From the NCBI GenBank assembly GCA_029782225.1, contig JAKOVF010000329.1:17528-81527 (forward strand): 64,000 nucleotides of DNA. Reading direction: 5' to 3'. Of the stretch, positions 36,310 through 44,651 are shown piece by piece; position 1 is the first letter of the stretch; the number at the start of each line of letters is the position of its first letter. The DNA is from Chloroflexota bacterium (GTDB taxonomy: Bacteria; Chloroflexota; Anaerolineae; Anaerolineales; Villigracilaceae). The notes below the pieces were generated by a model, which did no database searches, was not told where the DNA came from, and was given only the letters and a program-made list of their open reading frames with translations. Position numbers and translations under genes: made by a program.

Positions 36310-37164
36310 ATGAATGAGCGAACTACACTGGAAATTATTGCTCCCACGGTAGAGGAGGCACTTGCACAGGGGCTAGCCCAACTTGGCCTGCCCGCGGATG
36401 CCGTCTCTGTGGAAGTGTTGGATACCGGCTCAAAGGGACTCTTTGGATTGGGCGGCCGTCAGGTGCGCGTCCGTTTGACGGTCAATCCGCCGCCCGGATC
36501 TGAACCCGTTGTGGCGAAGCCGGAAAAGAAGGCCGCCCCTGTGAAGGAAAAACCTGCTTCGAAAGCAGCCCCTCGACAGGCTCCTCCCTCAAGAACCTCG
36601 CAGGATGGCGCGCCGAATCCTGCTCCCGCGGTGCAGATGGAGACAGCGCCGGTGGAGCCGCCGGTATCAATTCCGGCCACGGCAGATGTCAATGAGCCCC
36701 TGCTTGAAACGACCGAGGCGATGGTCTCCAAGCTCTTACACCATTTGGGATTCCAGGCGCAGGTCTCGGCGCACTTTGATGAGGATAGCAGTGACGAGCG
36801 CCGCTCCATTCACGTGGATGTGCGCGGCGATGACCTGAGCGCGTTGATCGGTCGCCATGCCGAGACTTTGAATGCCTTTCAATATGTCGCTTCGCTGATG
36901 GTCGGCAAGGAAGCTCAGCAGTGGGTGCAGCTTGTGGTGGACGTGGAAGGCTACCGCGGGCGCCGAGAGAAACAACTCCGCCAGCTTGCACGCCGTATGG
37001 CCGAGCAGGTGACCAAGACCGGCCGCCGTGCCACCCTTGAACCCATGACCTCGAGTGAGCGGCGCGTCATTCACCTTGAACTGCGCGGTCATCCCGCCGT
37101 GACCACGGAAAGCACCGGCGAGGAACCCTATCGCAAGGTGATGATCATTCCAAAAGATTCATAG
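36310..37164 (+). CDS. khpB: RNA-binding protein KhpB/Jag
   Basis: The 284-residue protein has an N-terminal Jag domain (TTLEIIAPTVEEALAQGLAQLG, then GSKGLFGLGGRQVRVRL). A roughly 70-residue Pro/Ala-rich linker follows, then a KH-type region (VRGDDLSALIGRHAETLNAFQYV, about 170-192) and a C-terminal R3H domain (ARRMAEQVTKTG...MTSSERRVIHLEL). It binds RNA and is linked to cell envelope and division control. It follows yidC by nine bases, its usual place. A GGTCGTCCC-type hairpin with a T-run ends the operon. Confidence 0.92.
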   Translation: MNERTTLEIIAPTVEEALAQGLAQLGLPADAVSVEVLDTGSKGLFGLGGRQVRVRLTVNPPPGSEPVVAKPEKKAAPVKEKPASKAAPRQAPPSRTSQDGAPNPAPAVQMETAPVEPPVSIPATADVNEPLLETTEAMVSKLLHHLGFQAQVSAHFDEDSSDERRSIHVDVRGDDLSALIGRHAETLNAFQYVASLMVGKEAQQWVQLVVDVEGYRGRREKQLRQLARRMAEQVTKTGRRATLEPMTSSERRVIHLELRGHPAVTTESTGEEPYRKVMIIPKDS

Positions 37165-37178
37165 GATCCGTTACTTGT

Positions 37179-37208
37179 AGGGACGACCCTGGCGGTCGTC
37201 CCTGTTTT
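37179..37208. terminator. Dispersed palindrome acting as terminator after khpB
   Basis: AGGGACGACC pairs perfectly with GGTCGTCCCT across five bases and is followed by GTTTTTA. The sequence is related to the repeat core at 4271-4291. Confidence 0.7.
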
Positions 37209-37219
37209 TAACGTTACGT

Positions 37220-37225
37220 TATAAT
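37220..37225 (+). promoter_or_regulatory. -10 box TATAAT 6 nt before the PfkB-family ATG
   Basis: TATAAT, six bases and then ATG at 37232. No ribosome site is present. A terminator-type repeat lies just upstream, so this gene starts a new transcription unit. Confidence 0.6.
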
Positions 37226-37231
37226 TCATCC

Positions 37232-38083
37232 ATGCTTTCCCTTGCGCCTCTTCAGCCGGTGGATTATCTCGTAGTGGGCCATGTCGCAATGGATATCACC
37301 CCGAATGGTCTGCGTCTGGGTGGAACCGTTGCCTACGCCGGGCTGACCGCGCATGCGCTGGGATTACGTGTGGGCATTGTCACTTCCCATGGCTCCAGGG
37401 CGGACCTGACGCCGTTGAATAGAATCCCCCTCATTTCGATCCCTGCAGATCACAGCACCACATTTGAAAATATCAAAACCGAAAACGGACGCATACAGAT
37501 TTTGCACCATCGGGCAGAACCGCTACGGCTGGAGCATATCCCGGACGCCTGGCGCAAAACATCGATCATCCATCTCGCACCGATCGCGCGTGAATTGGAA
37601 ACGGATCTGGCAAGCCAACTCCCGGGATCATTGATTGGCATTACCGCGCAGGGCTGGATGCGGACATGGGATGAGAATGGCCGGGTGGCCGCGACTGCCT
37701 GGAAAAACAGCGGGCAGGCCCTTCGTCAAGCGGGAGCCGTGGTATTTAGCGTGGATGATGTCAACCGCAATCTGGAGCAGGTCGAAGCGATGGCGCATCA
37801 GACGCGGCTTCTTTGTCTGACGGAGGCAGAGGCAGGTTCAGTCCTCTATTGGAACGGTGACCGCCGCCGATTCCGAGCGCCCGCGATACCGGAAGTGGAC
37901 TCGACCGGCGCAGGTGACATTTTTGCGGCAGCATTTTTTGTCCGGCTTCATCACACGCGCGATCCCTGGGAGGCGGCGCGTTTTGCAACTCAACTTGCTT
38001 CGCGTTCCATCGCCCGCGTTGGATTGGAGGGAATTCCAACCCAAAAAGAGATCGAAGAAAGCCTGGTGGAGGTCTTGTCGTGA
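37232..38083 (+). CDS. PfkB family carbohydrate/nucleoside kinase
   Basis: The 283-residue protein has the ribokinase fold. The N-terminal GHVAMDITPNGLRLGGTVAYAG carries the sugar-binding GG pair, and EVDSTGAGDIFAAAFFVRL (about residues 228-246) holds the catalytic Asp in DSTGAGD. It phosphorylates a sugar or nucleoside with ATP; the substrate is unknown. The start is set by the TATAAT box six bases before the ATG. The end overlaps parA by four bases (GTGA), coupling it to the chromosome partition genes. Confidence 0.88.
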   Translation: MLSLAPLQPVDYLVVGHVAMDITPNGLRLGGTVAYAGLTAHALGLRVGIVTSHGSRADLTPLNRIPLISIPADHSTTFENIKTENGRIQILHHRAEPLRLEHIPDAWRKTSIIHLAPIARELETDLASQLPGSLIGITAQGWMRTWDENGRVAATAWKNSGQALRQAGAVVFSVDDVNRNLEQVEAMAHQTRLLCLTEAEAGSVLYWNGDRRRFRAPAIPEVDSTGAGDIFAAAFFVRLHHTRDPWEAARFATQLASRSIARVGLEGIPTQKEIEESLVEVLS

Positions 38084-38859
38084 CGCGTTTTTATACGCTC
38101 GTGAACCAAAAAGGCGGGGTGGGCAAGACGACAACCGCCATCAACCTTGGCGCTTATCTCGCAAGTCTGGGTCAGCACGTGCTGGTGGTTGACCTGGATC
38201 CGCAGGCTAACGCGACCTCCTGCCTGGGTGTGGACAAATCAACGGTGGCCGGGGGAACCTATGAGGCGCTGATCAATGGTGCCCCGGCTTCTTCCTTTGT
38301 TCTGTACAATGAAAAATTGAAATTGTCGCTTTTACCTTCATCACCTGCGCTGGCTGGCGCAGAAGTGGAGCTGGTGGATGAACTCGCGCGTGAGACGCGT
38401 TTAAAACGCGCGCTCGATCCCCTCAATGGACGATATGATTACATCCTGATCGATTGTCCGCCTTCGCTCGGTCTGCTCACGGTGAATGGACTTGTCGCTG
38501 CAAAAGACGGTGTGATCGTGCCGGTGCAGTGCGAATATCTGGCGCTCGAAGGACTGGGTCAGTTGACGAACACAATCGAGCGCGTGCGTTCGGCCCTCTT
38601 CCCCGAATTACATGTACGCGGTGTAGTGATGACCATGTTCGACCCGCGCACGAATCTTTCCAACGATGTTGTCAAAGAGGTCAACGACCATTTTCCGAAT
38701 CAGGTCTTCAAGAGCGTGGTGCCGCGCAGCGTCCGTCTGGCGGAGGCGCCTTCGTATGGGCTCCCCATCTCTGCGTATGCGCCCGGCTCGGTCGGCGCGC
38801 AGGCGTATGAAGCGCTGGCAAGGGAATTGCTGAAAGGCGATGGAGTGAAAGTCAGTTAA
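38080..38859 (+). CDS. parA: Chromosome partitioning ATPase ParA (Soj)
   Basis: The 259-residue protein has the deviant Walker A box NQKGGVGKTTTAINLGAYLA (about residues 8-27). VVDLDPQANATSCLG (about 38-52) and DYILIDCPPSLG (about 117-128) follow. It binds DNA as an ATP dimer and with ParB segregates the origin region. It starts with GTG inside the end of the pfkB gene. Its presence next to parB and close to rpmH/rnpA supports an origin-proximal location. Confidence 0.94.
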   Translation: MTRFYTLVNQKGGVGKTTTAINLGAYLASLGQHVLVVDLDPQANATSCLGVDKSTVAGGTYEALINGAPASSFVLYNEKLKLSLLPSSPALAGAEVELVDELARETRLKRALDPLNGRYDYILIDCPPSLGLLTVNGLVAAKDGVIVPVQCEYLALEGLGQLTNTIERVRSALFPELHVRGVVMTMFDPRTNLSNDVVKEVNDHFPNQVFKSVVPRSVRLAEAPSYGLPISAYAPGSVGAQAYEALARELLKGDGVKVS

Positions 38860-39005
38860 CCACAAAGGGCACCTCGCATGTTTCTTATCGATTTGGTGAA
38901 ACGTGCGGGGGCACAAAGTCACATAAAGAGGAAAGGCATTTCGCCTTAAGACTTTAATCCTTCGTGACCTTAGGGCCCTTCGTGGTGAAGAAATCAGGAG
39001 CGAGA

Positions 39006-39860
39006 ATGCCTCAACGTTCTGGACTTGGCAAAGGATTGGATGCGCTTATCCCCGGCGGCACACAGTCGGCGGTCGCTGCGAATACGGGTGGAGTTCGACA
39101 GGTCGGCGTGGATTTGATCCAGCGTAACCCGCGTCAGCCGCGCGTGCATTTCAGCGAAGAGGAACTAAGTGAACTGGCTGCCTCCATCCGCGAGCATGGA
39201 GTGATCCAGCCTTTGATCGTCTCACCCAACACGGATGGGACCTTTGTCCTCATCGCGGGGGAGCGGCGCTGGCAGGCTGCACAAAAAGCGGGTTTGCAGA
39301 AGGTGCCGGTCGTTACCCGTCAGGCCAGCAACCAGGAATTGCTCGAGCTTGCTCTGGTCGAGAATGTCCAGCGTGCGGACCTCAACGCGCTTGAAGAAGC
39401 TGAAGCCTATCGTCAGCTTGTCGAAGAATTTGGTCTCTCTCACGAGGCCGTGGCAAAACGTGTGGGCAAGAGCCGCGTCGCTGTGACCAATACCCTGCGC
39501 CTGCTGGGTGTGGCCGAAGAGGTGAAACAGGCTCTTGTAGACGGAAAAATCACCGAGGGTCACGCGCGCGCTTTGTTGATGCTCTCAAGTCAAAAGGCTC
39601 AGGCCGCGGCTCTGCAAACTGTGATCAACCTCTCGTTGAATGTCCGCCAGACCGAGGAATTGGTGCGCAAGCGTGCCGGACAGAAGCTCATCAAGGCCAG
39701 GAAGCCGTCTCGAAATGCAGATGTGAACGACATTATCAAAAAGCTTCAGCACAGCCTCGGCACGCGAGTCTCGCTCAAACATGGCAAGGATGGCGGTAGG
39801 ATGACCATCTATTATTATTCGAACGAAGAACTAAACGCCCTGCTGGAGAAACTTTTGTAA
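39006..39860 (+). CDS. parB: Chromosome partitioning protein ParB (Spo0J)
   Basis: The 284-residue protein begins RSGLGKGLDALIPGG, typical of chromosomal ParB. The N-domain contains NPRQPRVHF and the CTP-binding GERRWQAA (about residues 88-95). A helix-turn-helix (LSHEAVAKRVGKSRVAVTNTLRLLG, about 140-164) binds parS. A C-terminal dimerisation part follows. AGGAG lies five bases before the chosen ATG; an earlier in-frame start would begin 42 bases upstream without a site. No parS was recognised nearby. Confidence 0.93.
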   Translation: MPQRSGLGKGLDALIPGGTQSAVAANTGGVRQVGVDLIQRNPRQPRVHFSEEELSELAASIREHGVIQPLIVSPNTDGTFVLIAGERRWQAAQKAGLQKVPVVTRQASNQELLELALVENVQRADLNALEEAEAYRQLVEEFGLSHEAVAKRVGKSRVAVTNTLRLLGVAEEVKQALVDGKITEGHARALLMLSSQKAQAAALQTVINLSLNVRQTEELVRKRAGQKLIKARKPSRNADVNDIIKKLQHSLGTRVSLKHGKDGGRMTIYYYSNEELNALLEKLL

Positions 39861-39868
39861 TCAAATTC

Positions 39869-40003
39869 GTCCTGAGCGGAGCCGCGGGCTCTTTTCGCAG
39901 CGCAGTCGAAGGACAAGGTTTCAAGTAATTTCATTGTTCATGTAACCCTGCCCTTCGACTACGGGCTTCGCAGATGGCGCTCAACCCTCCGCTCAGGGCG
40001 AAG
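39869..40003. repeat. Two dispersed palindromes, CCTGAGCG/CAGTCGAAGG family
   Basis: A first copy at 39869-39914 runs GTCCTGAGCG to GCAGTCGAAGGAC. A second, inverted and diverged copy at 39951-40003 runs CCTTCGACT to GCTCAGGGCGAAGG. The space between parB and the amidohydrolase is filled almost fully by them. The second copy supplies the GAAGGA used as ribosome site of the next gene. Confidence 0.65.
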
Positions 40004-40014
40004 GAATGCAAATT

Positions 40015-41655
40015 ATGAAACTCCTCTATAACGCGCGTATCCATACCCAAGATCAAACGAAACCTTTTGTCTCAGCGATCCTGATCGCAGGCGATAAAGT
40101 CCTTGCCATCGGTGACAAGGAAGAGCTGTTCAGCCTCGCACATGGCCGGACGGAAAAGGTTGACATGCAGGGCCGCACTATCCTGCCCGGCCTTACTGAC
40201 GCGCATTTGCATCTCCAGTATTACTCGCTCGGTCTCCAGAAAATTGGCTGCGAAACCGACACGAAAGAGGAATGTCTGCGCCGCGTGGAAGAACGAGTGA
40301 AGAAGGCGAAACCCGAAGAATGGATTCTGGGTCATGGATGGAATCAGAACTCCTGGTTCCCCTCTCCTACCGGGGGCCCCACAGGGGTGCTTCGCGAAGG
40401 GGCTAGGGATGAGGGCGGGTCTTGGCCAACGGCCAGTGACTTGGACAGGGTCGCTCCCAACAACCCGGTCTACCTCACCGCCAAATCGCTTCATGCGGGC
40501 TGGGCAAATACCTCCGCGCTGAAACTTGCCAATATCACGGTCAATACGCGGAACCCGAAAGACGGGCAAATCCAACGGGATGAGTCCGGGAATGCCACCG
40601 GCATCCTGCTTGAATCGGCCATGGGCCTGATGAGCGAAGTCATTCCTCAAGCCTCGCTGGAGGAACTGGCTTTGGCTATCCAAAAAGCGCAGCCAATCCT
40701 GTGGAAGATGGGCCTGACCGGTGTTCACGATTTTGACCGCCGTGATTCTTTTATGGCTTTGCAATACTTGCACGCGCAGGGCAAACTAAAATTAAGAGTG
40801 AATAAAAACATCCCTGTCGAGAGCCTCGACCATGCGCACGAGCTTGGCCTTCGCACCGGCTTCGGCGACGACTGGCTGTGGATCGGTTCCGTCAAGGCCT
40901 TCATGGATGGTGCCCTGGGCCCGCGCACGGCTGCCATGTTCCAGCCTTATCTCAACGAGCCTGAGAATCTTGGCATCCTCAACATAGACGGCGAGGAACT
41001 CTTCGAGCAGGCGCGTCACGCGGCGGATGTGGGTCTCGCGATGACCGTCCATGCGATTGGCGACCGCGCCAACCATGAAGTTCTCGATGCCTTCGAGCAA
41101 TTACGTCACTATGAAAAGGAGAAGGGCTTGCCGCATCTTCGTCATCGCATAGAACACGTCCAGATTATCCATGCCGACGATGCTGCGCGGCTGGCTCAGC
41201 TTAATGTGATCGCCTCCATGCAGCCCATCCACGCGACCTCCGATATGCTGATGGCTGATCGTTACTGGGGCGAGCGCGCCGCTCTTTCCTACGCCTGGCG
41301 GACTCAACTGGATCACGGTGCGATGCTGGCTTTTGGATCGGATGCGCCGGTCGAGTCGCCGAATCCGTTTTTGGGGTTGCACGCCGCGGTCACGCGCAGG
41401 CGGGCAGACGGTTCTCCCTCCGCTGACGGCTGGTACCCGGAGCAAAAGCTGACCCTCGCTGAGGCGTTGTCCGCTTACACCACTGGCGCGGCCTACGCGG
41501 CCAATGCCGAGCATCGACTCGGCAGGCTTGCTCCCGGTTACCTTGCAGACCTGATTGTTCTCGAAGAGGATATTTTCCACAGTGATCCCGCCAATCTATG
41601 GAAACTCGAATCCACTGGAACGATGATCGGTGGAGAATGGCTCTGGCAAAAATAA
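40015..41655 (+). CDS. YtcJ-like amidohydrolase with in-frame repeat insertion
   Basis: The 546-residue protein resembles the YtcJ/amidohydrolase 3 family. It has LPGLTDAHLHLQYYSLGL (about residues 58-75), GWNQNSW, LTAKSLHAGWANTSAL, VHAIGDRAN, HRIEHVQIIH and a late GSDAPVESPNPF. Members hydrolyse amide or ester bonds; the substrate is unknown. Residues about 116-135 (PSPTGGPTGVLREGARDEGG) are encoded by a dispersed palindrome and interrupt the expected step from NQNSW to WPTASDLDRV. GAAGGA lies 10 bases before this ATG; the ATG at 40006 is too close to it. Confidence 0.85.
   Translation: MKLLYNARIHTQDQTKPFVSAILIAGDKVLAIGDKEELFSLAHGRTEKVDMQGRTILPGLTDAHLHLQYYSLGLQKIGCETDTKEECLRRVEERVKKAKPEEWILGHGWNQNSWFPSPTGGPTGVLREGARDEGGSWPTASDLDRVAPNNPVYLTAKSLHAGWANTSALKLANITVNTRNPKDGQIQRDESGNATGILLESAMGLMSEVIPQASLEELALAIQKAQPILWKMGLTGVHDFDRRDSFMALQYLHAQGKLKLRVNKNIPVESLDHAHELGLRTGFGDDWLWIGSVKAFMDGALGPRTAAMFQPYLNEPENLGILNIDGEELFEQARHAADVGLAMTVHAIGDRANHEVLDAFEQLRHYEKEKGLPHLRHRIEHVQIIHADDAARLAQLNVIASMQPIHATSDMLMADRYWGERAALSYAWRTQLDHGAMLAFGSDAPVESPNPFLGLHAAVTRRRADGSPSADGWYPEQKLTLAEALSAYTTGAAYAANAEHRLGRLAPGYLADLIVLEEDIFHSDPANLWKLESTGTMIGGEWLWQK
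40357..40420. repeat. Dispersed palindrome inside the amidohydrolase coding region
   Basis: The sequence CCCCTCTCCTACCGGGGGCC, then TTCGCGAAGGGGCTAGGGAT and GAGGGCG, belongs to the same family as the intergenic repeats at 1942 and 8031, in reverse orientation. It stays in frame and has no stop codon. Confidence 0.7.
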
Positions 41656-41657
41656 CA

Positions 41658-42677
41658 ATGGCTGAAGCACCGAAACTGACCCCTGAAATTTTGATTCCCC
41701 GCCTGGGTGAATACCTTGTACAAAAGGGGATCATAAGTGAAATTGATCTGCAGAAGGCCCTGGCCTTTCAGCAGGACCAGGTAGCGGATGGCAAGAGCTA
41801 TTTGCTGGGGCAGGCGCTGCTTGATTTAAAACTCATCGACCGGGAAATGCTGGATCAAATCATCACGGAACAGATCCTGCAATTGCGGTCCGCGCTGACA
41901 GCGGCCAATCGCAGCCTCGAGCAGAGAGTCAAAGATCGCACTGCAGAGCTGAATGAAGCGCTTGAACGGCTTTCTGAACTCAGCCAGATGAAAGCCAATT
42001 TCGTTGCCAATATCTCGCATGAATTACGCACGCCGCTCACGCATGTTAAGGGTTATCTTGAACTGCTCGTTACTCAATCGCTTGGCCCTATTACGGGTGA
42101 ACAACGACACGCCCTGGAAATCAGCCAGAAAGCGGCAGCAAAATTGGAAGGTCTGATCGAAGACCTGATCATGTTCTCGCTGGCAACCCGCGGCGAGATG
42201 AGCATCAAACTGGAACCGGTGGATATCGGGCGTCTCTGCAACCTGGCAGTGAAATTTGCCACGCCCAAAGCAGACGAACGCGGCGTCTATCTCGGTGTTG
42301 TGGACGACGGAAAAAAGCCTATGGTTCAGGCGGATTCAGAGAAGATCGGCTGGGTGCTGAATCAACTCATTGATAATGGGATCAAGTTCACCCCGTCGGG
42401 TGGACGCGTGATCGTCTCCATCAAAGAGGAGGCGAATAACCTGATCATGATCTCTGTCGCGGATACAGGCATCGGCATCCCATCCAACCGATTGAACGAG
42501 ATCTTCGAGCCGTTCCATCAGCTGGATGGATCATCCACGCGGCATTACGGCGGCACCGGCCTGGGACTGTCCCTCGTGCGCCAAATTGTCGAGGCCCACG
42601 GATCGTTATTGGATGTACAATCGGTGGAAGGTAAAGGATCGCTGTTTCGTTTTCCGTTGCTATCGGCCAACGCATGA
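41658..42677 (+). CDS. Sensor histidine kinase with N-terminal MshEN-like domain
   Basis: The 339-residue soluble kinase starts with a region (about residues 12-75: RLGEYLVQKGIISEIDLQKA and LGQALLDLKLIDREMLDQII) that resembles the GspE/MshEN N-terminal domain, some members of which bind c-di-GMP. A coiled coil (76-110), dimerisation domain with phosphorylated His in ANISHELRTPL (His about 121) and an ATPase domain (NQLIDNGIKFTPSGG, DTGIGIP, GGTGLGLSLV) follow. No membrane helix is present. It begins two bases after the amidohydrolase stop and overlaps the next kinase by four bases. Confidence 0.85.
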   Translation: MAEAPKLTPEILIPRLGEYLVQKGIISEIDLQKALAFQQDQVADGKSYLLGQALLDLKLIDREMLDQIITEQILQLRSALTAANRSLEQRVKDRTAELNEALERLSELSQMKANFVANISHELRTPLTHVKGYLELLVTQSLGPITGEQRHALEISQKAAAKLEGLIEDLIMFSLATRGEMSIKLEPVDIGRLCNLAVKFATPKADERGVYLGVVDDGKKPMVQADSEKIGWVLNQLIDNGIKFTPSGGRVIVSIKEEANNLIMISVADTGIGIPSNRLNEIFEPFHQLDGSSTRHYGGTGLGLSLVRQIVEAHGSLLDVQSVEGKGSLFRFPLLSANA

Positions 42678-43861
42678 AAATGGATGCTCCCACTCTCACG
42701 GCTCTCAATGAACTGTTCCGGAATGTGGCTCAACAGGCGGATTGGAAGGCTGCACTGGATACGCTCTTTGTATCGCTGCGCGGCGAATTTGTTTTCGATA
42801 ATGTTGCAATCTATCTGCTTGACCCGCACAGCAAGGGGCTGGATGTGGTCTATGCACGTGCCATGGGGCGCGGCAAGACCGCCGAAGCAGACGCGGCCTG
42901 GGGCGAACTGATTGCCAGCCAGGTACTTAACTCCGGGAAGAGCATCGTGCATGAACCGACCAAGGCTCATACGGATCGTCTCATGCTTGCTTATCTCCTG
43001 GGGCTGCCCATCCATCTTGGGGGCCGATTAAGCGGGGCGCTGGTGTTTGTGCGCTTTGGCGGGCCGCCGTATTCCGAGGCGCATGTAGCTCTGGCCTCCC
43101 TGCAGGCATTCTGGACCTCATCTCTAATCGAACGGCGCGACCTGCAGGAAGCGCGCGACGAGCTCGAATCCGTGCAGCGGCAGATGCGTTTACAGGATGA
43201 CTTTGTCTCCACAATTTCACACGAGCTTCGCACGCCGCTGGGTTTTATCAAAGGTTACAGCACCAGCCTGCTGCGTCAGGATACGACATGGGATCAGGAT
43301 ACCACCCATGAGTTTCTCAACATCATTGACGAGGAAGCCGACCGCCTCAGCCACCTGATCGAAAACATGCTGGAGTCAGCGCGGCTGCAAAGTCATACGC
43401 TGCAATTCAAGTTCTCGCCGATTCGCCTGGATGCGCTGGTGCGAGATGTAACCACGCGGGTGAAAATGCATCAACCGGATCTGGAAGTAGAGCTGGATTT
43501 CGAAAATGTTCCGCCGATCCGCGGAGATGGGCTGCGCCTCTCCCAGGTCTTCGAGAATCTTTTCAACAATGCGTTGAAATACGCGCCCAACTCGAAAATA
43601 AGCATATCCATGCGAAATCAGGATGAGAAACTGAAGGTGGCATTTGCGGACCAGGGAGAAGGGATTCCCGAGGAGTTTATACCGTTTATCTTTGAACGTT
43701 TCTACCGGGTGCCGGGCGAAGCCGGTGTGACCGGTACGGGCCTGGGACTCTACATCTGCAACCAGATTATTCTGGCGCATCATGGTAAGATTTGGGCAGA
43801 ATCGGAACTGGATAAAGGCACCACGTTTTTCATTGAGTTGCCCGTCGATGCTTTGGTCTAA
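42674..43861 (+). CDS. GAF-domain sensor histidine kinase
   Basis: The 395-residue soluble kinase has a GAF-like sensor (about residues 25-155, DNVAIYLLD and SGALVFVRFG) and a short coiled coil. The dimerisation domain with FVSTISHELRTPLGF (His about 183) and an ATPase domain with FENLFNNALKYAPNS, FADQGEGIP and GTGLGLYICNQI follow. It probably senses a small cytosolic ligand. Overlap with the preceding kinase and a 29-base gap to the response regulator show an operon. Two kinases in tandem for one regulator is notable. Confidence 0.88.
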   Translation: MKMDAPTLTALNELFRNVAQQADWKAALDTLFVSLRGEFVFDNVAIYLLDPHSKGLDVVYARAMGRGKTAEADAAWGELIASQVLNSGKSIVHEPTKAHTDRLMLAYLLGLPIHLGGRLSGALVFVRFGGPPYSEAHVALASLQAFWTSSLIERRDLQEARDELESVQRQMRLQDDFVSTISHELRTPLGFIKGYSTSLLRQDTTWDQDTTHEFLNIIDEEADRLSHLIENMLESARLQSHTLQFKFSPIRLDALVRDVTTRVKMHQPDLEVELDFENVPPIRGDGLRLSQVFENLFNNALKYAPNSKISISMRNQDEKLKVAFADQGEGIPEEFIPFIFERFYRVPGEAGVTGTGLGLYICNQIILAHHGKIWAESELDKGTTFFIELPVDALV

Positions 43862-43890
43862 TATGAGCTCATCTTTGTCAAGGAGGCAGT

Positions 43891-44586
43891 ATGTCCAAGC
43901 GCATTTTGATCGTGGACGATGAACCCCGCTACCTGCGTCTTTTGGAAGCGAACCTGCGCACGGAAGGCTACGAAGTGGTCACCGCACAGGATGGGATGCA
44001 AGCCATTGATGTCTTTTCAGCCCAGCCGATCGATCTCGTTCTACTGGATGTGATGATGCCTCGCCTGGATGGCTTTGCCACCTGCCAGCGCTTGCGCGAG
44101 TTTTCCACGGTGCCGATCGTGATCCTGACTGCCAAAGGGGAAGAACAGGATCGCGTGCGCGGCCTGGACCTGGGCGCCGATGATTATCTTGTCAAGCCGT
44201 TTTCGGCGACGGAGTTATTAGCCCGCGTACGCGCCGTCCTGCGCCGCGCCCAGCCCCCCGCGGAGACCGGGCAGGCTCGCTTCTTCACACACGATAACCT
44301 CAGGATCGACTTTGCCCGCGCGGAGGTCTGGCGTGGGGAGCAGCCGGTCTCGCTTTCCGCTACGGAATATCGTCTCCTGCTCCAGTTTGCCCATAACATC
44401 GGCAAAATACTGACCTCGGAGGATCTCCTCACGAGCGTCTGGGGGGCGGAGTATAAGAATGACAAGGAAATCCTGTGGGTGAGCATTGCCCGCTTGAGAC
44501 AAAAATTGGAGGAGGACGCTCACAACCCGCATCACATTGTCACGCGTTCAGGGCTGGGATATTTGATGCCGCCCATTGAAGCGTGA
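43891..44586 (+). CDS. OmpR/PhoB-type response regulator
   Basis: The 231-residue regulator has a receiver domain (LIVDDEP, phospho-Asp 53 in VLLDVMMP, and the conserved TAK and KPF signatures). A winged-helix DNA-binding domain follows (about residues 130-228: LSATEYRLLLQFAHNIGKIL, then VSIARLRQKLEED and TRSGLGYLM). It is the likely target of the two kinases upstream. AAGGAGG lies seven bases before the ATG. Its output genes are not known; the operon downstream is a candidate. Confidence 0.93.
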   Translation: MSKRILIVDDEPRYLRLLEANLRTEGYEVVTAQDGMQAIDVFSAQPIDLVLLDVMMPRLDGFATCQRLREFSTVPIVILTAKGEEQDRVRGLDLGADDYLVKPFSATELLARVRAVLRRAQPPAETGQARFFTHDNLRIDFARAEVWRGEQPVSLSATEYRLLLQFAHNIGKILTSEDLLTSVWGAEYKNDKEILWVSIARLRQKLEEDAHNPHHIVTRSGLGYLMPPIEA

Positions 44587-44651
44587 CGCTTGAGTAACCG
44601 CCCGCGTTTGGGACCATCGGTTCCAGACGCGCGGCGACAAGGATGGATGCC

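Noticed and set aside
38860..39005. Possible parS site between parA and parB
   Set aside because: TGTTTC and TGAAACG occur here, but spacing and symmetry do not match the palindrome TGTTTCACGTGAAACA.
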